Assembly (NCBI GenBank): GCA_903970355.1
Contig: CAJCIF010000219.1
Span: 1-7,320 of the forward strand
Direction of reading: 5' to 3'
Source of the DNA: Actinomycetota bacterium
GTDB lineage: Bacteria; Cyanobacteriota; Vampirovibrionia; Obscuribacterales; Obscuribacteraceae
Length of the DNA stretch: 7,320 nt
The position numbers and the translations under genes were made by a program. Shown here in pieces: positions 1-6,421 of the stretch. How positions within the stretch are numbered: position 1 is the stretch's first letter; each line of letters begins with the position of its first letter. Below the pieces are notes generated by a model. That model had not been told where the DNA came from and did no database searches. It was given only the letters and a program-made list of their open reading frames with translations.

Positions 1-533
1 ACGTGGACAACTGGCGCTGGTCCGGTGTTCCTTTCTACCTTCGCACAGGCAAATGTCTTTCGCGCAAACACTCCGAAATAGCAATTGCATTCAAGCGCGC
101 ACCTGTAACGCTATTCCGTGAGTCCGAGCATTGCACACCGAGAGCAAACTATTTAGTTTTGAATATTCAACCGGAAGAAGGCATCACCATGGAGTTCGGT
201 GCGAAAGTGCCAGGACCCTCATTGCGTTTAGGTGACGTGCAAATGGAATTCAATTACCGAGACTATTTTGGCAAAACGCGAGCAAACGGATACGAGACTC
301 TCGTCTATGACAGTTTGATCGGTGACAATACACTGTTCCAACGCGCTGATGCAGCCGAAATGGGCTGGAAAATAGTAGAACCGATTTTAAATGCCTGGCA
401 ATCGAGCAATGCCAAACCATCTCAATATGCTGCCGGTTCTGAAGGACCGGAGGAATCAGATAAGCTAATCGGTAGAGAGGGTCGTCACTGGCGCAGCATT
501 CGTTACGCCTCCTCCTTTGTCATGCATTCTTGA
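1..533 (+). CDS. zwf: Glucose-6-phosphate dehydrogenase, C-terminal part (truncated by window edge)
   Basis: Glucose-6-phosphate dehydrogenase oxidises glucose 6-phosphate to 6-phosphogluconolactone with NAD(P)+, the first step of the oxidative pentose phosphate pathway in the cytoplasm. Only about the last 177 residues of a protein that is usually near 480-510 are present; the Rossmann domain and the catalytic His region lie left of the window. The frame is open to the left edge, so the GTG at position 3 is an internal Val codon. Family hallmarks are clear: DNWRWSGVPFYLRTGK at the start of the fragment, then NIQPEEGI followed by FGAKVPGPSLRLG, then YETLVYDSLIGDNTLFQRADAAEMGW and the ending YAAGSEGPEESDKLI. 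These match the large beta-sheet and dimer-interface domain of bacterial Zwf. The TGA stop is followed 27 bases later by the kinase start on the same strand with no terminator between, so co-transcription is likely. Identity is very secure; isoform and cofactor preference cannot be judged. Confidence 0.96.
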   Translation, partial: VDNWRWSGVPFYLRTGKCLSRKHSEIAIAFKRAPVTLFRESEHCTPRANYLVLNIQPEEGITMEFGAKVPGPSLRLGDVQMEFNYRDYFGKTRANGYETLVYDSLIGDNTLFQRADAAEMGWKIVEPILNAWQSSNAKPSQYAAGSEGPEESDKLIGREGRHWRSIRYASSFVMHS

Positions 534-547
534 GTTATATTTGGCTT

Positions 548-554
548 AGGGGTG
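548..554 (+). promoter_or_regulatory. Ribosome-binding site that favours a TTG start for the kinase
   Basis: AGGGGTG lies 6-8 bases upstream of the in-frame TTG at 561, normal Shine-Dalgarno spacing. The alternative in-frame GTG at 552 overlaps this purine run and has only AGG one base before it, too close to work. This decides in favour of TTG at 561. It is inferred from spacing only; there is no ATG near the N-terminus of the frame upstream of the conserved Cys motif. Confidence 0.55.
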
Positions 555-560
555 CATTTA

Positions 561-2966
561 TTGCAAAAGGAACAATCTACTGAAATTACAAAATCATGCG
601 TCGTTTGCTCTGGAACATTTCAGGGCGATATAACTGTTTGTCCCAATGATGGCGGTCCGCTCACTTCACTTGTGGTGGACAAAAAGGAAGGCGACATCAT
701 TGCAGAGAAATATCAAATTTTAGAAGTGCTCGGTGCAGGAGGCATGGGCAAGGTCTACAAAGCAAAGCATTTGCTTATGAACCGTACCGTTGCTATAAAA
801 ACACTTTTGCCGCAGGCCGTTTCCAATGCCATTGCTCTCAAAAGATTCCAGCAAGAAGCCCAGGCCTGCAGCGCTTTAAACCATCCCAATCTTTTGACGG
901 TCTACGACTTCGGCATAACACCTGATGGTTTGCCTTATCTTGTTATGGACTTTTTGGAAGGCATTAGTCTTGCTGATGCGATGCCGGATGGCAACCATAT
1001 GCCTATGCGCCGCTGTTTGCCCATCTTCATGCAAATCTGCATGGGGTTGGCTCATGCTCACGAACACGGTGTCATCCATCGCGATCTCAAACCGGCCAAT
1101 ATCATGCTCATCGACTACGATGGCACTGCCGATTTCGTAAAGATAGTAGATTTCGGCATTGCCAAAATCGTCAAAGACGAGGATGACGAAAATGTTGAGC
1201 ATCTCACTCAAACGGGCGAGGTGTTTGGCAGCCCGCTTTACATGAGTCCTGAGCAATGCCGGGGCAAAACTCTCGATGCGCGTTCCGATATCTATTCATT
1301 TGGTTGCGTCATGTTTCGCACCTTAACCGGCAAACCACCTTTTGGTGGCAATGACAGACTGGAAGCGATGTTCAATCAAATAAACCAGGAAGCACCGAAG
1401 CTTTGCGATATGTCTACGGATCTTACCGCCACACCCGAAATGGAAAGTGTGGTCTTGAAGTGCCTGGCAAAAGATCCAGCCGATCGTTATCAATCTATGA
1501 GTGAGATTCTGCCTGATCTGGAAAAACTGCCGGAATTTGATTACATGGTAGGTCGATATCCCGCCGCAAGTGTACGCGCCTCTCAATTACGCATACCGGC
1601 ACAACCACTGCCATCTCAGCCTGGTTCAGTTTCAATTAGTGGAACGGATAAAATGCCGGTTGTAGAGTCGGTCACTGCCGGTAGTGCTACTGCAAAAAAA
1701 AGCAATGAATTTACGACTGCTCCAATTGATAGTTCAAAAGACGATGCATCAACTAATGCTGGATCTACCAATGCCGAGGTCAAGGCATCTACTAACGATC
1801 AGGCTGCCCCGCCCGTTGAAAACAGATCCGCTTCGACACTGGCTTCCAGAGCACCGCTTTTTGTCTCTTCAAATTGGCCCAGTCCGATCGGGCAGCCAAT
1901 GTCCAACAAAACACGCAACATTTTTATTGCGGCGGTAGTGGCATTTATTGCGCTGGCTACCTTCATGAGTTACATGTATTCCGCCCGCCAGAGCAAACAC
2001 ACCAATAGTATTATTGCCGCCATTGAAGGCGGTCAAACAGCCAAGGAAGAGAGTGTCGACGCCCAGACACTTTTTGAAAGCGGTAAGTATGGAGAAGCAG
2101 AGGCCAGGGCCCGCAAAGCCCTCGATCAGGCAACGAAAGCAAAAGACGCCCAGGGTGTTTTTTCAAGCAGCGCAGAGCTTGGCCACATCTACTTGCACGA
2201 ATTTAAATATGCCGAAGCACAGCAATATTTCACTTATGTTTTTGAAGCAAGACAAAAGAAATTAGGCGTAACTGATTCCGATTTTGCCAGAGCCTTGAAT
2301 GGCCTCGGCACAATCGCCACCTTGCAAAACGATTTCCCGCGGGCCCAAGCTTATTTGAATAGTGCCGAAGCAATTCGAAAAAGCTACAAAGGCAGAGAGC
2401 GTGTGTACTATGCCCGCACTCTTGCCGCAAAAGGCGATCTTGCCAGGGCTCAAAAGAAATATTCAGAAGCAATTGCTTACCTTACTCGCGCTAAAGATTT
2501 GGCTGTGGAATCGGTAGGCATGGATAACAGCGAGACTTTTGATATTTTGAATGACCTGGGCCAATCCTATCAGTTTGCGCGCAAAACACAGGCGGCAGAG
2601 GAATGCTACAAAACTGCACTGGAAGGGCGCAAACGTATACTTTCCCCTAACAGCCCCGCCATAGCAGAAAGCTTAATGTGTCTGGCCGCACTGCGCAGAG
2701 ATCAAAACAAAATTGCCGAATCTATTCAGCTATTCGAACAGGCAATAGCGATCGAAAAGCAAGCATTCGGAAGCGACAGCTCGATCGTTTCCGATCTTTC
2801 ATTTGTAATCGGCAGCCTTTACGAACGGCAAAAGCAGTACGTCAAAGCGGAAGCTTATTACTCGCAAAGTGCAGCCATTCGCAAAGCGAAATTGCCTGCC
2901 GGCGATCCTAAGATCGCCGAAGCGACGAAGAAGGAAGCCGAGATGAAGCGCAAGTTGAAATCGTAA
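561..2966 (+). CDS. Membrane-anchored PknB-type Ser/Thr protein kinase with N-terminal Cys motif and C-terminal TPR domain
   Basis: A eukaryote-like Ser/Thr kinase of about 801 residues (numbered from TTG 561; 804 if GTG 552 is used). Residues 13-31 hold a short zinc-ribbon-like motif, C-x2-C-x10-C-P-N-D-G. The kinase domain spans about 51-325 and is complete: glycine loop GAGGMGKVY (58-66), VAIK lysine 80, helix-C Glu99, catalytic HRDLKPAN (Asp175, Asn180), DFG Asp197, activation loop with Thr218 and the SPE variant of APE, helix-F Asp243 and late Arg309. It is an RD kinase and should be active. Residues 326-450 form a Ser/Thr/Ala/Pro-rich linker, 453-473 are one hydrophobic membrane segment, and 499-778 hold about seven TPR units of the kinesin-light-chain spacing, ending in a Lys-rich tail. 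The kinase should face the cytoplasm and the TPR domain the outside, which suggests sensing or assembly on a partner protein. It follows zwf closely and probably shares its transcript. Substrate and ligand are unknown. Confidence 0.93.
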   Translation: MQKEQSTEITKSCVVCSGTFQGDITVCPNDGGPLTSLVVDKKEGDIIAEKYQILEVLGAGGMGKVYKAKHLLMNRTVAIKTLLPQAVSNAIALKRFQQEAQACSALNHPNLLTVYDFGITPDGLPYLVMDFLEGISLADAMPDGNHMPMRRCLPIFMQICMGLAHAHEHGVIHRDLKPANIMLIDYDGTADFVKIVDFGIAKIVKDEDDENVEHLTQTGEVFGSPLYMSPEQCRGKTLDARSDIYSFGCVMFRTLTGKPPFGGNDRLEAMFNQINQEAPKLCDMSTDLTATPEMESVVLKCLAKDPADRYQSMSEILPDLEKLPEFDYMVGRYPAASVRASQLRIPAQPLPSQPGSVSISGTDKMPVVESVTAGSATAKKSNEFTTAPIDSSKDDASTNAGSTNAEVKASTNDQAAPPVENRSASTLASRAPLFVSSNWPSPIGQPMSNKTRNIFIAAVVAFIALATFMSYMYSARQSKHTNSIIAAIEGGQTAKEESVDAQTLFESGKYGEAEARARKALDQATKAKDAQGVFSSSAELGHIYLHEFKYAEAQQYFTYVFEARQKKLGVTDSDFARALNGLGTIATLQNDFPRAQAYLNSAEAIRKSYKGRERVYYARTLAAKGDLARAQKKYSEAIAYLTRAKDLAVESVGMDNSETFDILNDLGQSYQFARKTQAAEECYKTALEGRKRILSPNSPAIAESLMCLAALRRDQNKIAESIQLFEQAIAIEKQAFGSDSSIVSDLSFVIGSLYERQKQYVKAEAYYSQSAAIRKAKLPAGDPKIAEATKKEAEMKRKLKS

Positions 2967-2969
2967 GAA

Positions 2970-4967
2970 CTAGACAGGCAGGATGGTGTGATCCATCAAG
3001 CTTTCTGTCATAAGGACACGACGCTTCTCGATATATTCCAGTACAACCGTAACAAGAGTGGCATGGCTCCAGGTTAGTGGTGATACCGATAGTGGTTCAT
3101 TCGTGTAGGGATGAACTTGTTCTGCCAATGCACCGGAAGGCAAGGCATGATCTGCCACCCATTCCAGAATCTTGATCGCTTCTTTCAAATTGGCTTCGCT
3201 TCTGGCGCTGGCAATTTCGTACTGAGCAAGCCACATGGTGCAAATGAACCAGGGATTGCCTGGAACGTTTGCGAGATCATGTGAAACTTGATGGTAGTAG
3301 TCGTCTTCATAGCGGGCTACGCCACCAACATCCGTCTTGATCCACAGTCTGTCTTTGATAGCCTGCATGGTCGCTTTCACTTTCGGATCATTCGCCGGCA
3401 TTCCACCAAAGGCAAAGATTGCATACATCGAAGCATCGATGTTCATATCGAGGTCGTAGCCTTTAGCCGTCCGTGTCGCCATGCGGCAGAAGCGATTATC
3501 TTTCTTGCTCCACATGTATTCGATCATCGCCGATTGAATTTCATCAACCGCTTCTGTGTACTTGCGATGCAGCTCCAACTCTCCGAGAGCCTGTGCGAAA
3601 TTAGCGGCGGCTGTTAAACCACCAATTACGCTTGCAACGGTAAAGAGGTGCACACCGTAGCGCTCTTCCCACAAGTCATGCGATGGATGTGGCAGCTTCG
3701 TTTCCGGATCGCGGAATTCAACCAGGAAGTTTGCGGCTTTACGAATAAGCTTCTCGAAAAGTTCTCCCATCTTTGTGACGTTGCGGAATTTTTTGAAGTT
3801 TTGCCACAGCGCCCAGAGAACAAGAGCGGTTTCATCTTCTTGAATGGGCAAATCGAACTTGCCGTTTCTAATCCAGGGGTGCCAGCTTGACGCTAGCGAT
3901 TTATCCGGATTGTATTTGTGCAAAAGGTAGCCTTCATCTTTAATCACATCAGCGCAGAAATCGAAAAACTTCTGGGCAATATCGCGATAGCCTGCTTTTG
4001 TTAGAGCATGAGCGACAAGCGCGCCATCACGCGGCCACATATAAGAGTATGTATCCCGTGCAAACTGAGCGATGTCGTGATCGTTAGCGGCGATAATCGC
4101 TCCGCCTTCATCGATTTGGGTGCGGATAATTAGAAGACTGCGTTTGTAGAGATCCACAACTTTCTGGGGAACGTTGAGGAAATCGACGTGTTCAGGGTTA
4201 ACCCAGTGTCGCCAGTAATTTTGGTTGCGGGGCACGAAGTAATCTGGCTGGTGTTCACGGATTATCTTTTCAAGACCGACAACCTCTTCGTGGTTCTTCC
4301 CAAAGCAAATCCAGTAGTGAGCTGTTTCCGAACCAGAAGCGGGCACCTGCACCGAAATACCAATAGTTGAATCAACCGAACCTTGGGCAATGCCATTGCC
4401 GCCCAAATTACCGTCTTCGGCATCGCGCCAGGTGCCTTCCGAACCAGGCACTTCTTTATTACCTATGGCCCAATGTTCAACGCCAATCTTTCCGGAGGAG
4501 CCAGAGCCGTTTATCAAGAACCAGCGATTCTTCTTGTAGTGAATGACTGCACCGGTGCGCGGATCATAATAGGCTGTGTCACCTACTTCCGTTTCAGAAA
4601 TATGGAAATCATGGTGGAAGAACAGCCTGACATCGCGCTGCTTGTTAGCCCGGTCCGTTACTTTAATCTCGCGGACGTAAATGTCATGTAGATAATCGAC
4701 GACATCATTGACTTGTAGCTCAATTTGGAGTTTTTCATGATGCAAGAAAACATTGGTTACCAGGGATTCTTTTGCATACGTACGTTGTACGTTCCAGCCG
4801 TCGCCCATCCAGGCAAAATCACCGTCTACCCAGACGCCGAAATTAGAAACGTGTCCAATCGTTTGATTTTCCTGTCCGACGTGCGGGAAGTAAACATCGC
4901 GCAGGCGGTATTCCTTGTCGAAATTCATCAGAATTCTGCCGTTACCAACAGGTAGATCTTTTGGCAT
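2970..4967 (-). CDS. Glycoside hydrolase family 15 protein (glucoamylase / glucan 1,4-alpha-glucosidase type)
   Basis: A 665-residue GH15 enzyme. The family mostly removes glucose from non-reducing ends of alpha-1,4-glucans with inversion; some bacterial members hydrolyse trehalose. Residues 1 to about 255 fit the N-terminal beta-sandwich domain of prokaryotic glucoamylases (GNGRILMNFD, then DVYFPHVGQENQT). Residues about 260-650 fit the alpha/alpha-barrel catalytic domain: DTYSYMWPRDGALVAHAL (305-322), then DLWEERYGVH (431-440), carrying the likely general acid Glu434 or Glu435, and ALAEQVHPYTNEP (613-625) with the likely general base Glu616. DVGGVARYEDDYYH (546-559) is also typical. There is no signal peptide, so it should act in the cytoplasm on glycogen, maltodextrin or trehalose. 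AGGGAG seven bases before the ATG is a strong ribosome-binding site and fixes the start. It lies 136 bases downstream of the esterase on the same strand and converges with the kinase, with stops three bases apart. Family is certain; exact substrate is inferred. Confidence 0.93.
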   Translation of the reverse strand: MPKDLPVGNGRILMNFDKEYRLRDVYFPHVGQENQTIGHVSNFGVWVDGDFAWMGDGWNVQRTYAKESLVTNVFLHHEKLQIELQVNDVVDYLHDIYVREIKVTDRANKQRDVRLFFHHDFHISETEVGDTAYYDPRTGAVIHYKKNRWFLINGSGSSGKIGVEHWAIGNKEVPGSEGTWRDAEDGNLGGNGIAQGSVDSTIGISVQVPASGSETAHYWICFGKNHEEVVGLEKIIREHQPDYFVPRNQNYWRHWVNPEHVDFLNVPQKVVDLYKRSLLIIRTQIDEGGAIIAANDHDIAQFARDTYSYMWPRDGALVAHALTKAGYRDIAQKFFDFCADVIKDEGYLLHKYNPDKSLASSWHPWIRNGKFDLPIQEDETALVLWALWQNFKKFRNVTKMGELFEKLIRKAANFLVEFRDPETKLPHPSHDLWEERYGVHLFTVASVIGGLTAAANFAQALGELELHRKYTEAVDEIQSAMIEYMWSKKDNRFCRMATRTAKGYDLDMNIDASMYAIFAFGGMPANDPKVKATMQAIKDRLWIKTDVGGVARYEDDYYHQVSHDLANVPGNPWFICTMWLAQYEIASARSEANLKEAIKILEWVADHALPSGALAEQVHPYTNEPLSVSPLTWSHATLVTVVLEYIEKRRVLMTESLMDHTILPV

Positions 4968-4974
4968 GCTTACT

Positions 4975-4980
4975 CTCCCT
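4975..4980 (-). promoter_or_regulatory. Strong ribosome-binding site of the GH15 gene
   Basis: On the minus strand AGGGAG is separated by seven bases from the ATG at 4967. It is the best Shine-Dalgarno match in the window and supports the chosen start over the later in-frame ATG (Met14), which would remove conserved N-terminal residues. Confidence 0.75.
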
Positions 4981-5103
4981 AACGTTTAGGCGGGCGAAAC
5001 TACTTTAGAAGGAAATATTCCACTGAAAATGCTATTCCAAGATTACAAATCCAATTAACATCGAACATGAAAATCAGACCTAAAAACTTTATACCGAAAC
5101 TGA
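4981..5103. other. AT-rich spacer between the esterase and GH15 genes
   Basis: A 136-base gap, including the GH15 ribosome-binding site, separates two minus-strand genes. I see no hairpin followed by a T run, so no terminator for the esterase is evident and read-through into the GH15 gene is possible. A weak promoter-like pair on the minus strand, TTGGAA with 17 bases to TATTTC, falls in the middle, but it matches consensus poorly. A small inverted repeat GGAA-ATA-TTCC lies at 5011-5021. Whether the GH15 gene has its own promoter here is open. Confidence 0.4.
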
Positions 5104-6063
5104 TTACAAGTGTTTGTTCTGGAAGAAGTCCCAAATATCTTCATTGGAAAGTTGGTGGGTAACCAAACCAATCTTTTTTTCCGGTAGATACTGCGGACCG
5201 GAGGGCCAGGTGTGGCCGCCGCCGTCAATAACTAGAATTTCTACCGCTTTACCGTTCTTGTTAGGCTCATAAACTGTTTTGCGAATGCGAGTTTGATCGC
5301 CAGCCACTTTCGGCTCAAGAGATTCAGTATCGCCATCTGAGGCGCAGTCATTTCGACCGATCCAGAAAGAAATACATTGTGCAGCTGCGTACACTTTCCC
5401 TTTACCACCCATAATCGGATCGTTGAACTTGCCTCCCCTAAACGGCACAACCGGATCGTTGGCACCGAAAATGAGCAAAAGATTTGTCATCTTGTCGGTT
5501 GTATAATCACCATAGAGTTCTTCCGTTAAACCTGCTCCCAATACGGCAGCTGCTGCCAGTTTTTCTGGAATTTCGAGGGCCAGTTTTTCCACGAACAAGC
5601 CACCATTGGAGATACCAACTGCGTAAACACGCTTTTCGTCTATGTTGTTGTTTTTGACCAGTTTGTCAATCAAACTTTTTATGAATTCAACATCGTCATA
5701 TTGCATCAACCCTGGAATTTCGCGCCCGTCATTCCACCGTTTTTCAAGCCCGTCTGGGTAAATAGCGATAAAGCCCTTTTTGTCTGCCAGATCGTTGAAT
5801 TTTGTCAACTTTGACATGCCCTCGCCCTGAGCACCCCCACCGTGAAAGAGGAGCACAAGCGGCACCTTTTTGCTGCGATTCAAGCCAGGCGGCACGTGCG
5901 CAAAATAGCTTCGTTCATTCGTATCCAGCCAAAATAAGTGCGTTGAATCGCCGTCCGGAAGGACCTTCTTCTTTTCCTGGCAGATGCCCTTTGCATCAAT
6001 TGCCAAGACAAGAGCAAAAGCAACTAGGAGGGCGGAGGCATACAAACATATTCTTCGAAACAT
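5104..6063 (-). CDS. Secreted alpha/beta-hydrolase of the LpqC / poly(3-hydroxybutyrate) depolymerase family
   Basis: An exported esterase of about 319 residues (from the ATG at 6063; a TTG at 6072 would add three). The family (COG3509, related to feruloyl/acetylxylan esterases and PHB depolymerases) cleaves ester bonds in polymers or small substrates. The N-terminus MFRRICLYASALLVAFALVLA has two Arg, a hydrophobic core and small residues near 22-24, a Sec signal peptide; there is no lipobox. LFHGGG (72-77) provides the oxyanion hole, and FIAIYPDGLEKRWNDGR is diagnostic of the group. The catalytic triad is visible: Ser152 in GISNG, Asp203 in FGANDPVVPF and His284 in DGGGHTWPSG. Cys230 and Cys240 could form a disulfide outside the cytoplasm. 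The ending EDIWDFFQNKHL is the usual C-terminus. Neither start codon has a clear ribosome-binding site; ATG is preferred. A plausible promoter lies about 40-70 bases upstream. The natural ester substrate cannot be told from sequence. Confidence 0.9.
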   Translation of the reverse strand: MFRRICLYASALLVAFALVLAIDAKGICQEKKKVLPDGDSTHLFWLDTNERSYFAHVPPGLNRSKKVPLVLLFHGGGAQGEGMSKLTKFNDLADKKGFIAIYPDGLEKRWNDGREIPGLMQYDDVEFIKSLIDKLVKNNNIDEKRVYAVGISNGGLFVEKLALEIPEKLAAAAVLGAGLTEELYGDYTTDKMTNLLLIFGANDPVVPFRGGKFNDPIMGGKGKVYAAAQCISFWIGRNDCASDGDTESLEPKVAGDQTRIRKTVYEPNKNGKAVEILVIDGGGHTWPSGPQYLPEKKIGLVTHQLSNEDIWDFFQNKHL

Positions 6064-6102
6064 TTTTAACAAGACATATTAACCCGGCATGGTCGCAAGA
6101 GA

Positions 6103-6131
6103 ACGATACGATAGTATGCTCGAAATTTCAA
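6103..6131 (-). promoter_or_regulatory. Probable sigma70-type promoter of the esterase gene
   Basis: Read on the minus strand, TTGAAA (6131-6126, five of six consensus bases) is followed after 17 bases by TATCGT (6108-6103, four of six). A transcript would start near 6096 and leave a leader of roughly 33 bases before the ATG. Spacing is ideal, but the -10 box is imperfect. It lies on the gene side of the 24-bp palindrome, which would then sit about 62 bases upstream of the start point, a position typical for activator sites. Confidence 0.5.
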
Positions 6132-6132
6132 A

Positions 6133-6146
6133 GCCGGAATGCCGGC
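6133..6146. repeat. GC-rich inverted repeat beside the palindrome
   Basis: GCCGG-AATG-CCGGC forms a five-base-pair stem with a four-base loop, directly abutting the 24-bp palindrome on one side and two bases from the esterase -35 box on the other. Read on the minus strand it is followed by TTTGAAATTT, faintly terminator-like, but the stem is short and the T run is broken. Confidence 0.5.
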
Positions 6147-6170
6147 CATGCCATCATTAATGGTGGCATG
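6147..6170. promoter_or_regulatory. 24-bp near-perfect palindrome, candidate operator
   Basis: CATGCCATCATT is followed without a spacer by its inverted copy, ending AATGGTGGCATG. Eleven of twelve positions pair by Watson-Crick rules and the remaining one is a G-T pair. Such symmetry is unlikely by chance in a few hundred bases and fits the binding site of a dimeric regulator. A further GGCATGG half-site occurs at 6086-6092, near the predicted esterase start point. The palindrome lacks a loop and a T run, so it is a poor terminator. It could instead be a member of an extragenic repeat family. The regulator is not encoded in the window. Confidence 0.55.
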
Positions 6171-6421
6171 AATATAGCGCAAAAGAGGTACCCATAAAGA
6201 CGCTCACTCTCTTATACCGCATGCTCGGTACTTCTCTTTAGACCCCAAAAGACGCAATATCCAGACATGAGCCTGGTTGCAATTCCAGCAAGATTTTGGG
6301 TATTACCAGGCTGTTAGAAATGCGTAAATAAAACTCGCATTAACTGCCCAGGACAGGAACAGAAGCCGGCTCTAACTAGTCTATGACAATGAAAGTGCAA
6401 GAACCGAAAAGGTAAAAGATA
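6171..6421 (+). other. Non-coding stretch with several overlapping inverted repeats, leader region of the 68-residue gene
   Basis: No convincing gene is present in these 251 bases. Four pairings are visible: AAAGAG-GTACC (6182-6192) with GGTAC-TT-CTCTTT (6227-6239), eleven pairs with a two-base bulge; TACCG (6215-6219) with CGGTA (6226-6230); CCCAAAA (6244-6250) with TTTTGGG (6294-6300); and AGCCTGGT (6270-6277) with ACCAGGCT (6305-6312). The last two interleave. A further AATGCG/CGCATT hairpin spans 6319-6341. A weak promoter-like pair TTGCAA (6277-6282) and TATTAC (6301-6306) with an 18-base spacer may drive the downstream gene. This could be a structured leader or small RNA, or chance repeats; it matches no riboswitch class that I recognise. 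Confidence 0.35.
6407..6412 (+). promoter_or_regulatory. Ribosome-binding site of the 68-residue gene
   Basis: AAAAGG lies nine bases before the ATG at 6422. It is moderate in strength but well enough placed to support this short reading frame as translated. Confidence 0.5.

Noticed and set aside
876..1256. 126-codon minus-strand frame inside the kinase domain
   Set aside because: It lies opposite the most conserved part of the kinase and shows no motif or ribosome-binding site of its own.
2982..2997. GATGG/CCATC stem as a terminator between the convergent genes
   Set aside because: The stem is five pairs only, lacks a T run on either strand and lies inside GH15 coding sequence.
4383..4691. 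102-codon plus-strand frame inside the GH15 gene
   Set aside because: It is a shadow of the GH15 N-terminal domain coding sequence.
5802..6197. 131-codon plus-strand frame overlapping the 5' part of the esterase gene
   Set aside because: It is antisense to a well-supported gene, has low-complexity Arg/Pro/His-rich composition and no known motif.
6267..6317. 16-codon frame (begins MSLVAIPARF) in the intergenic region, possible leader peptide
   Set aside because: It has no ribosome-binding site, no run of a regulatory codon and no following terminator; it overlaps the interleaved stems.
6182..6380. Known RNA classes (6S, SRP RNA, cobalamin or c-di-GMP riboswitch) in the intergenic region
   Set aside because: I could not find the conserved core bases of any of these; only generic stems are visible.
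6073..6421. Insertion sequence or mobile element remnant
   Set aside because: There are no transposase fragments, terminal inverted repeats or target-site duplications; the inverted repeats are internal and short.
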